In this document: positions 43,608 through 51,403 of the stretch, in pieces
How positions within the stretch are numbered: position 1 is the first letter of the stretch
Layout: each line of letters begins with the position of its first letter
NCBI RefSeq assembly: GCF_001513955.1
Contig: NZ_KQ948149.1
Location: 592,227 to 656,226, forward strand
Origin: Streptomyces pseudovenezuelae
GTDB taxonomy: Bacteria; Actinomycetota; Actinomycetes; Streptomycetales; Streptomycetaceae
Length of the DNA stretch: 64,000 nucleotides
Reading direction: 5' to 3'
Notes under the pieces: generated by a model
Database searches by the model: none
Told to the model about the DNA's origin: nothing
What the model saw: the letters and a program-made list of their open reading frames with translations, nothing else
Translations under genes and position numbers: made by a program

Positions 43608-43662
43608 GTGACGCGACAGCGTCTGCGGGGTTGGTGACACGCCTGTGATCGCTAGTGACACG
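43608..43662. repeat. Three phased GTGACRCG repeats near attL
   Basis: GTGACGCG at 43608-43615, then GTGACACG at 43634-43641 and 43655-43662, all in the same orientation. Spacings are 26 and 21 bp. They lie 69-123 bp inside the left edge, where arm-type integrase or excisionase sites are expected. Confidence 0.4.
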
Positions 43663-43718
43663 TGAGGCCCCCGTGGGCTTGCTCCGGAGGGGGCCCTGCG
43701 TAGACGGGGACCTGCTAC

Positions 43719-43753
43719 GACGACGCCCCGCCGGCTTGCGGCGGGGCGTCGTC
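43719..43753. terminator. Strong terminator downstream of excisionase-like pseudogene
   Basis: A perfect 15-bp stem (43719-43733 with 43739-43753) and loop GCTTG. It lies 11 bp after the end of the minus-strand excisionase-like gene and would stop minus-strand transcription before the attachment site. Confidence 0.8.
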
Positions 43754-43763
43754 CTGCAGTTGG

Positions 43764-43976
43764 TCATGACGGATTGAGGCTTGCACTGGAGGCTCCGTTG
43801 TACTCCGGCTCGCCGCTCTCGAGTACGCGGAGGAGCGAGGCGGTGACGACGCGGGCGGTGCGGCCTAGTGGTAGCACGCGGCATGGAATTCTCCGCGGCG
43901 AACGAGGTCGTAGCTCTTCGATCTCGAGAAGCCGAACGCTTCGGCGGCGTCCTTGACGCTCGCCGTCCCACTCCAC
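43764..43976 (-). pseudogene. Frameshifted excisionase / AlpA-like HTH protein
   Basis: Read on the minus strand, one frame gives TASVKDAAEAFGFSRSKSYD then LVRRGEF, a classic helix-turn-helix of integrative-element excisionases. The adjacent frame continues PCRVLPLGRTARVVTASLLR then VLESGEPEYNGASS, the usual second half. A single missing base near 43883 (adding one C restores GEFPCRV) breaks the gene. The 5' end seems eroded: no in-frame start lies behind the stop of the upstream 747-aa gene only 25 bp away. Position beside attL is typical for xis genes of actinomycete integrative elements. Confidence 0.7.
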
Positions 43977-44001
43977 CTCGGGCCCCGCCGGACGAACTGC
44001 G

Positions 44002-46245
44002 TCAGACGGGTTCCGTCATCTCCTCCATGAGCTCGGGCAGTCTGCGCAGCCTGGACAGCGTCTGGTTCAGGAGGCGCACGGTCCTGTCAGCCTGGTGTCG
44101 GCCGATGGGTTGGGCGACAGACGCCGCTCGGCTCTGGTCCGCGAGGTGGCCGAGGAGTTCGCCGACTTCGGCGGAGGCCGCGTGCAGGGCACGGATCCGT
44201 TCCTCGACCCGGGTCACCAGTGTCTCAAGGGTTAGCGGTTCCTCGGGGGAGGGCATGGAGCTATCGGCTTCGTCAGTCTCATCGGTGGCGGGCGCTTCGG
44301 ACTGGGCTGAGACTGCAGGGGCGGGCGGCGCCGCGGTGGGTTGTACAGGGGCTGATGTCACGAGTGAGGGCGTTGGTGTCATGGCTGAGAGCGCGGGCAG
44401 TGTAGGCGAAGGGAGGAGGGTGGGCACCGTCGCCGTGGTGAGCAATGGTGGTGCAGAATTTACTGTCTTGCGGGGCCGGGTACCGGTGTCCTTGGGGAAT
44501 TCGCTGTCGAACCAGAGCGGTGTCATCTCCCGCCCCACCATCTCCTTGCCGGAGCTGCTGACGCGCCAGGGCCGCCGGTCTCCGTCGTCCATGGCTGCGG
44601 CCAGCGACTTCAGTACGCCGACTGCCATCATCCGGCTCTTTTCGTGCCGCAGGGCCTGCAGGCAGTTCATGACGGTCCTGCGAGATCGGCGAATCCGTTC
44701 CCCTGCGTCGCCGATCGCTTCCTGGCCGTCGAGTGAGCCTCGGTCGGCCTCGATGATGCCGAAGGAGGCCAGCCAGTGCGCCGCCCGATAGGATACAAGT
44801 TCGTCGAATGCGTCGTCATCGGTGTCCGCGGCGGCGAGCAGATCTGGCAGCCTGCGTCCGGAGAGGACGATTCCCTCCCGGGCCCGGGTCGAGAAGACCT
44901 GGCCCACGCGTGGGTTCCATGGTGCCGGGTAGCTCTCGGAGGTCAGTGCGGACCACGTGCGCGCCCGCTGGTTGATTTCCCCCGACTTGAGCTGAGATGG
45001 TGGGTTTTCGCTGAGCGCGCGCCGCAGTAGATGACGCTTGCGCGGATCCACCGGAAACAGTTCCTGCAACAACCTCATGGAGCGCAGGTCTCGCAGCTCG
45101 GAGACCGTCATGTCCGCCGACGCGCCCGAGAGTTCACGGATCGGCGCAAGCCCGGAAAGGACCTCTGCCGTTTTCTCGTCCATAACCTGTTGCGCCACGT
45201 ACATCCCGAGAACGCTCCGCCCCAGCGCGCGCGAGCGGTCGAGGGCGTCGAACTCCAGCGGCGGGTGGACGTGATCGCGCCGGTTGTTCATCTGCACGAT
45301 GCGGTAGAGCCGCTGCGGAGTGGGGGTGCCGATCACCAGATGCGCGTCCACCACGGCGATGGCCGCGGCGCGTCGCGCACGTGAGCCGTTCGTCGGATCC
45401 AGTTCACCGTCGCCCGTCTCCGCGAACTCCCTGTTGAGTACGGCGGAGAATTCAGGGAGCCAGTCGCGAGGGTCGCAGATGATCTCGTCCCCCTCTCGCT
45501 CCAGTTTCTCAGCCGGGACACCGGCCAGCACTTCACTGGATGTCAAACGGAAGATCGACTGCCGCTTCTGTGTGCGATTATTGCCTCGAACTGCCATCCA
45601 CCCCCAATAGGCGTCCGGATAAAGAGGGTTGCCGTCAGAGTCCCTCTCCGGGTTCTCCTCGATCCTCACCTGCTGGGGAACGTACATCCCGGGATCCTGT
45701 TGCCCGTTGAGGACGAGGTCTTCCTCAAGGTCGTAAGGGCGGACGCGGTCTCGCCTCTTCAGTTCGTCCGCCGCGTCCTCAGCGTTCATGATCAACATGC
45801 GCCGGTTGGCCACGACGCTTTCCAGTGCGGCGAAACACTTCTTGCGTCCATCGTCGTCGACGCCCATCCATGGCCGGACCGAAGCCAAGGTCCGCTCGGT
45901 CTCCCGGCCGACCGTCGGATCCGCGACGGAGCGCCAGATTGAGCTGATCCGTTCGTTGTGTCCCCACTGCACACCGCCGACGCCGTGCATCCGGACGACG
46001 GCGACGACCATGTCACCGGCGTCTGTGCGGATGCGCCGGACCGCGCTCGCCTTGAGCGTGCGCACACCGTGGGCGTCGGGCTCGCTCAGCATGTCATCGG
46101 GATCAACGATGAAGGGAGCGACGTTCTCCAGTGCACCACGGGGCAGATTCACCCCCTCGGTCGCCAGCACGGCCTTGATCCATGCTTCTTGATCCTCCCG
46201 GGATACCGGAATCGGAAACGGTCCATCGACATTGACCTCGCTCAT
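44002..46245 (-). CDS. 747-aa protein of unknown function on the element
   Basis: I do not recognise the family. Residues ~1-550 look like a folded enzyme or nucleic-acid-binding region. WGWMAVRGNNRTQKRQSIFR and YRIVQMNNRRDHVHPPLEFD faintly recall ParB/DndB-like (DGxHR) motifs, but this is weak. Residues ~590-690 are a Pro/Ala/Thr-rich linker and the end (LVTRVEERIRALHAASAEVG, then LNQTLSRLRRLPEL) is a likely coiled coil. ATG 46245 follows GAGGTAGAGC. It is the second gene after a small membrane protein (13-bp gap). Codon use is more A/T-tolerant than the host. It could be an anti-phage or element-maintenance protein. Confidence 0.7.
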   Translation of the reverse strand: MSEVNVDGPFPIPVSREDQEAWIKAVLATEGVNLPRGALENVAPFIVDPDDMLSEPDAHGVRTLKASAVRRIRTDAGDMVVAVVRMHGVGGVQWGHNERISSIWRSVADPTVGRETERTLASVRPWMGVDDDGRKKCFAALESVVANRRMLIMNAEDAADELKRRDRVRPYDLEEDLVLNGQQDPGMYVPQQVRIEENPERDSDGNPLYPDAYWGWMAVRGNNRTQKRQSIFRLTSSEVLAGVPAEKLEREGDEIICDPRDWLPEFSAVLNREFAETGDGELDPTNGSRARRAAAIAVVDAHLVIGTPTPQRLYRIVQMNNRRDHVHPPLEFDALDRSRALGRSVLGMYVAQQVMDEKTAEVLSGLAPIRELSGASADMTVSELRDLRSMRLLQELFPVDPRKRHLLRRALSENPPSQLKSGEINQRARTWSALTSESYPAPWNPRVGQVFSTRAREGIVLSGRRLPDLLAAADTDDDAFDELVSYRAAHWLASFGIIEADRGSLDGQEAIGDAGERIRRSRRTVMNCLQALRHEKSRMMAVGVLKSLAAAMDDGDRRPWRVSSSGKEMVGREMTPLWFDSEFPKDTGTRPRKTVNSAPPLLTTATVPTLLPSPTLPALSAMTPTPSLVTSAPVQPTAAPPAPAVSAQSEAPATDETDEADSSMPSPEEPLTLETLVTRVEERIRALHAASAEVGELLGHLADQSRAASVAQPIGRHQADRTVRLLNQTLSRLRRLPELMEEMTEPV

Positions 46246-46258
46246 GCTCTACCTCGCA

Positions 46259-46498
46259 TCACTCGGAGTCCCGGAAACGTTCCATTGCCCACTGGGCGCA
46301 GCTTGCCGCCCACCGGTAAGCCGGGTTGCCTGTCGCGAGCGCGACCAGCGAGAAGAACACCTGCAGGATTCGCAGCCGGTTCACAATCCGCTCGCGGCGC
46401 GCCAACTTGAACTCAGCTTCGGCCAGTTCCCGCTCCTTTCGTCGGATCTCCTCGGTGGATTCGTCGAGAGGACGGTCGGATTTCGGGGATGAAGGCAT
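46259..46498 (-). CDS. Small protein with coiled coil and hydrophobic segment
   Basis: 79 residues from ATG 46498 (AAGGG eight bases upstream; longer frames need a TTG start). A charged helix (EEIRRKERELAEAEFKLARR) is followed by a hydrophobic stretch (ILQVFFSLVALATGNPAYRW) that may insert in or lie on the membrane. It is first in an operon with the 747-aa gene. Function unknown. Confidence 0.6.
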   Translation of the reverse strand: MPSSPKSDRPLDESTEEIRRKERELAEAEFKLARRERIVNRLRILQVFFSLVALATGNPAYRWAASCAQWAMERFRDSE

Positions 46499-46894
46499 GG
46501 CTGAGGCCCTTCGGGAGTCGCGGCCGTACGTCGACCCATCGGCCAACAGACGTCCCGCATCGGCACGTTAGGAACAGGAAGCATCCTGGCATCAGGAAGC
46601 TGAGGAGCGACATGCTTATCCGGTAGATGCTCGCTTCGAGTGAAGAGGCGTACCTTTGTTCCTATTGAGGGGCGGCGAGCTCACGCTCTAATGGTGCGGT
46701 TAGTAAAAACAAGTTGCCGGTCGGCATGCCCCGCGCGGAGGTGTCGAACTCGCGAATGATGGGCTTCGAACAAATAAGCTGGATTGACGAATTGGCGAGT
46801 CGGCGCTAAGGATCCCGGTGTGCCAGCTGAGTCGCTTATTGCAGGTGAATCTGATGGCGACGAGCATGACCAGTGCGCCCCCTCCCCGAGTGCT
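46499..46894. other. Element intergenic region, promoter of the minus-strand pair
   Basis: About 400 bp with lower GC than the host, including A/T-rich patches near 46640-46700 and 46770-46790. It should carry the promoter of the small protein and 747-aa gene. No gene is supported. Its right part may be the decayed left end of the IS110 remnant that follows. Confidence 0.45.
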
Positions 46895-47280
46895 CGTCGG
46901 CTCCGGCCGACGGGGGAAGTGGTTCTTGGTGTGGACACGCATCGGGATGCGCATGCGGGCTGTGCTCTCCTTGGTGGAGGGGTGATCGGCATCGAGGTGT
47001 TCCCGGCTACCGCGGCCGGATGTCCCGAACTGCTGGACTGGGCAAAAGGGTTGGTCGCGCCGCGGGCCGGAGTGGAGGAGGCCGGCCCCTTCGGAGTGGC
47101 CCCTGTCCCGGCCTGCGTGGGGCTCGCCAACGACAACAAGAACCGCGAAGACGGTGAAAATAGGTGCTGCAGGCCACTCGCATCACCCTGTGCCTGCTCT
47201 GGGCCCAGCGAATCGAACGGCTCACCGAACAGGTTCAGGACCTGGAAGACCGCCTGGCCAGAGACGTGATCCAGTGGAAA
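46895..47280 (+). pseudogene. IS110-family transposase remnant
   Basis: The start matches the intact transposase at 61939: PTGEVVLGVDTHRDAHAGCA, then GIEVFPATAAGCPELLDWAK and the catalytic region AGVEEAGPFG in degraded form (normally VEGTGSYG). A large internal deletion follows. In another frame near 47164-47275 a second piece, LQATRITLCLLWAQRIERLT, corresponds to VEATRITLGLLAHRIGQLSE of the intact copy. At least one deletion and one frameshift inactivate it. It marks the left border of the defence cargo. Confidence 0.8.
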
Positions 47281-47299
47281 GGCGCGCGATCGACGAAGT

Positions 47300-47315
47300 G
47301 TCTGTGAACTCAGTC
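47300..47315 (+). promoter_or_regulatory. 16-bp box upstream of methylase (shared with kinase)
   Basis: GTCTGTGAACTCAGTC followed by A and ATG, 91 bp before the methylase start. The identical 16 bases, followed by C and ATG, occur on the other strand at 51295-51310 upstream of the kinase. The orientation relative to each gene is the same. It is followed by TTGGCC and, 18 bp on, TACGGT, a possible -35/-10 pair. Confidence 0.6.
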
Positions 47316-47405
47316 AATGATTGGCCTGATGGGGGTGGCTGAGCTACGGTGTCGGCATCCTGTGTCAGACCCGTCCCAAAGTCGCCGTCCTGCTCGGAGA
47401 AGCAC

Positions 47406-49496
47406 ATGTCGTCATCCAACGATGCGCCCGTCACTTTGGCGGGAATCGCGCGCATCGCGGGCGTTGGTCGAGCGGCTGTAAGTAACTGGCGACGGCGCCA
47501 TGTCTCGTTCCCGATGCCGGTCGGCGGTACAGACACCAGCCCGCAGTTCTCCCTTTCGGAGATCGAACGGTGGCTGTACGCCCACGGGAAGATCGAGCGG
47601 ATCGGGTTGCGCGAGCGGCTGTGGCCGCACTACGAGGCCCTGGGGGATCGTGCGGTGATGGGCGCGGCGCTCGCCGAAGCCGGCCGCCGCCTGCTTGCCG
47701 CGACAGGCGTGGATCAGGCCGCACCCGAGCATTCCTTGCTTCCGGACGAGGCCGCTCGCGTGATGAACGAGACGGTCGACGTCGCACGATACGAAGGCGA
47801 GCGGGAGACATTCACCTTCCTGCTCACACGCTGGCTTGACGCCCATGTACGGCAGGTCGGCACCACCCCAGCCCCACTGGCCCGACTGATGGCAGACGTT
47901 GCTCTAGCCGTCAGAGCGGAGGAGGACCGGGGCGCGGATGGGCGGATCACCGTTCTCGACCCCGCCTGCGGTGTCGGCGGGTTGCTCCTGGCCGCCGGTG
48001 AGGGCATGGCGGAGCGAAGCGCCGACGCCGATCCCGGGACTACGGCGCTCATCGGTACCGAACTCGACTCGGTACTTGCCGCGCTGGCGGAAGTGCGGCT
48101 GGGCTTCGCCGACGCGGAGGGGGGAAGCGGCGTTGTGAGGATCAAGGCAGGTGACTCGCTCCGCGCGGACCCAAACGACGGTGTTCGGGCCGACATCGTC
48201 CTGTGCAACCCCCCGTTCAACGCGCGCGACTGGGGTCATGAGGAACTGGCTACTGACCCCCGCTGGGTCTACGGCCTGCCACCGAGGACCGAGCCCGAAC
48301 TCGCCTGGATTGAGCACGCGCTGGCGCGACTGGCGCCAGGCGGCGTGGCTGTACTCCTGCTGCCGCCTGCGGTGGCCTCTCGGCGCGCAGGTAGGCGCAT
48401 CCGTGGGGCGCTACTGCGGACGGGCGCTCTGCAGGGAGTCGTCGCACTTCCAGCCGGGGCCGCCCAACCGCACAGCGTCTCGCTCCAGTTGTGGATTCTC
48501 CGGATGCCGGTGTCCGAGGGTAGCGCTGCTTCCGGCGAACGCCTGTTTCTGCTCGACGCAGCCACATCGCATGGGGCGACGAGAGGAGCTCAAGGCATCG
48601 ATTGGCCGCAGTTGACCAGCCGCGTACTCGATGCGGTACGTGCTTATGACTGGTCTGGAGAAAGGAAGGCGGCAGGAAAGCAATTGCCTGAGGGGACTGT
48701 CACCGTTCCCGTGGTGGACCTGCTCAATGAACAGACCGATCTCACACCGGCCCGCCACGTACCAGAGTCGGCCGTAGATGCCCAGGCCAAGCTCCATGAG
48801 TCCTGGGGGCGCCTGGGTGGCTTGCTCGACGAAGTGCGCAATCACTCCCAGTCTCTGGCGGCAATCAACCTGTCGGTGGGTAGTGAGGCGCTGTCCACGA
48901 TCACGGTCTCGGACCTGCACCGTGCCCATGCTCTCAACCTGGAACAGGGGCAGACGCTCCCCGGTGAACTACTGCACGGCGACGCGCTGCCAGATGGCGC
49001 GGTGCCGGCCTTGAGCGTTCCCGACCTGGTCCTGGGAGGACAGCCAGGGGGCTGGCTCGCCAGGGCCGAGGTAGAGCGGGGCGCCAGTACGGGTTCGTTC
49101 ACCGTGGCCGAGCCGGGGGATGTCGTCGTGGCGGGTGTCGAGAGGGCGTATCGCGTCTGGGTCCAAGAGGATGCGCCCTTGGTGCTCGGGCCCCAGCTCT
49201 ACGCGCTGCGCCCGGACCCCCAAGTCCTCGACCCCTGGTTCCTCGCAGGCTGCCTGAGTGCGTCCGCGAATGCGCGGCAGGCGGGTTCCCACACCTCCAG
49301 CTCTGCCCGCATCGACGTACGCAAGCTACGGGTACTCCAGCTCACACTTGTTGAACAGCGGCCGTATGCGGCGGCCTTTAGAGAACTCTTGGCACTTGAG
49401 GAGTCGCTCCGCTCGGTCGCATCGGTGGGCGAGGCTCTCGTGCGGAGCCTCGGGGACGGGCTCGCAGCGGGAAAGCTGCGCTCTTTGCGTCCGTGA
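47406..49496 (+). CDS. N6-adenine DNA methyltransferase fused to HTH and specificity-like domain
   Basis: A 696-residue modification enzyme. Residues ~8-55 form an HTH (VTLAGIARIAGVGRAAVSNW). The gamma-class methylase core follows, with SAM motif I VLDPACGVGGLLLAAG near residue 183 and catalytic motif IV NPPF in IVLCNPPFNARDWG near 268. Residues ~505-680 resemble a single target-recognition domain of HsdS (GDVVVAGVERAYRVWVQEDA; GSHTSSSARIDVRKLRVLQL). So M and S functions are in one chain. No HsdR-like gene is present. ATG 47406 follows GGAGAAG. It probably marks host DNA, and the HTH may self-regulate. Confidence 0.82.
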   Translation: MSSSNDAPVTLAGIARIAGVGRAAVSNWRRRHVSFPMPVGGTDTSPQFSLSEIERWLYAHGKIERIGLRERLWPHYEALGDRAVMGAALAEAGRRLLAATGVDQAAPEHSLLPDEAARVMNETVDVARYEGERETFTFLLTRWLDAHVRQVGTTPAPLARLMADVALAVRAEEDRGADGRITVLDPACGVGGLLLAAGEGMAERSADADPGTTALIGTELDSVLAALAEVRLGFADAEGGSGVVRIKAGDSLRADPNDGVRADIVLCNPPFNARDWGHEELATDPRWVYGLPPRTEPELAWIEHALARLAPGGVAVLLLPPAVASRRAGRRIRGALLRTGALQGVVALPAGAAQPHSVSLQLWILRMPVSEGSAASGERLFLLDAATSHGATRGAQGIDWPQLTSRVLDAVRAYDWSGERKAAGKQLPEGTVTVPVVDLLNEQTDLTPARHVPESAVDAQAKLHESWGRLGGLLDEVRNHSQSLAAINLSVGSEALSTITVSDLHRAHALNLEQGQTLPGELLHGDALPDGAVPALSVPDLVLGGQPGGWLARAEVERGASTGSFTVAEPGDVVVAGVERAYRVWVQEDAPLVLGPQLYALRPDPQVLDPWFLAGCLSASANARQAGSHTSSSARIDVRKLRVLQLTLVEQRPYAAAFRELLALEESLRSVASVGEALVRSLGDGLAAGKLRSLRP

Positions 49497-49714
49497 GCGA
49501 GCCGCCTATCGCTTGAGGTGCACCTGCCGGCCCCCCTGTACGTGACTTGTCCGCCGAAACATCGATGTTGGCCCGCAGGCGCTGGGGAACGATCACTGAT
49601 GAGTCTGGACTGGAAAGGATCTCCGAAGACGCAAGAAGTACGCCACCGCCCGGGCACACTCACCCAGCGACCTGTCCCGGCCAGCCAGAGCACAACTTAC
49701 TTACGCAAGATCGC

Positions 49715-51160
49715 CTACATGTCGAAGCCCAGCTCCTCGAGCTCGATGCCGACCTCTTGGCATCGCTCAGCCAGGACTTGGGCGCGCGGGCCCGTGACGT
49801 CGGCCATCCGTTCGAGCACCATGGTCCGTGCCGCCGCGGCCGGAAGCAAGTCACCGAAGGGGATACGGCACTCCGCCGCACCCAGAGTGCCCTCCAGGTA
49901 GTCGGCCAGCTCATCCGGACTCGCCTTGCCCTCAGCCCGCAGGGCCAGATCCTCAAAGAGCGCGATCGCCTCCTTGCAGCGCCCGGCCACGCGCATGCCG
50001 TTCGCGGCCGCGCGCAAAGCGGTCCGGACGCCGGGGTCGAAGGCGCCCCAATCCCGGCGGGCGGCGGGTAGCAGCTCCAGCAGCTTGTCTACCGCACTCG
50101 CAGGCTCACCGGAGTCGACCTCTGCTTCGGCTTCAGTGGTGACGTCCTGAAAAATCCGGCGGCTGAGGAACCCGGAACCGCGTCGCCTCCTGCCGGAGTT
50201 GGACGCAGCCATCGGTGTCGCGGGCGCGGTTGGCAGGTCGTACTCGTCGGGCAAGCGCAACGGACGCGTCGGGTCCGGCTCTAGCCGAGGGGACGGGTCA
50301 GCGTCACCCGTGCGCGGCGCGTACTTCCGCAGTACCTCCGCGACCATGCGGGTGTCCATCGGCCGGTCCTCCGGCTCCTTCGCCAGCAGCTTCAGTACCA
50401 GCCTCTCGAGCTCTGCCGGGATGTGCCCGACACGGCAGGTTGGTGGGATCGGCGCGGCATGCACATGTTGGTCCTTGAGCCCGTCCCCGGAGAACGGCGG
50501 ATGGCCGGTCAGCAGGTGGTAGAGGACGCAGCCCAGCGCATACAGGTCGGTCTTCGGGGTGATCTGGCGTTCCAGGATCTGCTCCGGGGCCTCGTACCCC
50601 CTGCTGCCAACGGTGGATCCGTGCTGGGTGTAGTCGGTGACGCCGGGCCAGAGCGGCTTGGCGATGCCGAAGTCGATGAGGACGACCACGCCGTTCTCAT
50701 CGATGATCAAGTTGTACGGCTTGAGGTCGCGGTGCACCACCGGCAGGTCATGGGCGCAGGTCAGTGCCTCGGCGATCTGAAACCCGATGGCCGCGCTGAC
50801 CTCGATGGTGGGGGTGTACTGCTCCAAAAATCGGTGCAGGGGCTTGCCGGCGACGTAGCGCATGACGAGGTAGGGCTCGGCGTGGTGAGTGCCCTGGTCG
50901 TAGAGCTCGGGAATGCTCCTGTTATGCAGCCGGCCCAGAAGGGTGCCCTCGCGCCGGAACCGGCCACGCATGCGCCGGAGTTCGTCGTGCGCCTCGTCTT
51001 CGTCGAGCGCGTCCAGGAGCTCGTTCTGTGTGCGCAGGCATTTGACGGCCACGAGCCTGTCGTCCCGCAGATCCCTCGCCAGCCAGACCACGGCCATGCC
51101 GCCGGTGCCCAGGTGCTTGAGCAGTTTGTACCGGCTGCCCAGCACCTCGTCCTTCTTCAT
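49715..51160 (-). CDS. Serine/threonine protein kinase
   Basis: A 481-residue Hanks-type kinase with all catalytic elements: LGTGGMAVVWLARDL (P-loop), VAVKCL (lysine), VVHRDLKPYNLII (catalytic loop), VVLIDFGIAKPLW (DFG) and GYEAPEQIL. The kinase domain ends near residue 280. After a linker, residues ~345-481 form a helical, TPR-like region (ASAVDKLLELLPAARRDWGA). No transmembrane helix, so unlike the common PASTA kinases it is cytoplasmic. It is divergent from the nuclease/pPIWI-RE operon and shares an upstream box with the methylase. Kinases also occur in other phage-defence systems. Confidence 0.88.
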   Translation of the reverse strand: MKKDEVLGSRYKLLKHLGTGGMAVVWLARDLRDDRLVAVKCLRTQNELLDALDEDEAHDELRRMRGRFRREGTLLGRLHNRSIPELYDQGTHHAEPYLVMRYVAGKPLHRFLEQYTPTIEVSAAIGFQIAEALTCAHDLPVVHRDLKPYNLIIDENGVVVLIDFGIAKPLWPGVTDYTQHGSTVGSRGYEAPEQILERQITPKTDLYALGCVLYHLLTGHPPFSGDGLKDQHVHAAPIPPTCRVGHIPAELERLVLKLLAKEPEDRPMDTRMVAEVLRKYAPRTGDADPSPRLEPDPTRPLRLPDEYDLPTAPATPMAASNSGRRRRGSGFLSRRIFQDVTTEAEAEVDSGEPASAVDKLLELLPAARRDWGAFDPGVRTALRAAANGMRVAGRCKEAIALFEDLALRAEGKASPDELADYLEGTLGAAECRIPFGDLLPAAAARTMVLERMADVTGPRAQVLAERCQEVGIELEELGFDM

Positions 51161-51294
51161 GCCGCCCCTTGCCTGTGAAGCGTCCCGCCTCTGGCACGCA
51201 GGAGAGGCGCGACTGTGGCGAGTTCCCGGTTCCGCCAGACCGTTGCGTGGCGGATGCGCCCAGTGTAAAGCGATCGAAGACTAAGTCGTGCATG

Positions 51295-51310
51295 GACTGA
51301 GTTCACAGAC
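51295..51310 (-). promoter_or_regulatory. 16-bp box upstream of kinase (shared with methylase)
   Basis: On the minus strand this reads GTCTGTGAACTCAGTC, identical to 47300-47315. It is 135 bp upstream of the kinase start and 94 bp upstream of the nuclease start on the other strand, so a factor bound here could act on both divergent units. Confidence 0.6.
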
Positions 51311-51403
51311 TGTTTTTGTGTCATGCTGGATATGCCGGAACCCGGTGCGCCCGCTCGGTGGTGCCGTATCGGGCCGTCCTGTCCAAACTGCTTGGAGGAG
51401 ACT

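Noticed and set aside
47406..49496. A classical type I restriction-modification system
   Set aside because: Methylase and specificity functions are present in one chain but no HsdR-like motor endonuclease exists in the element.
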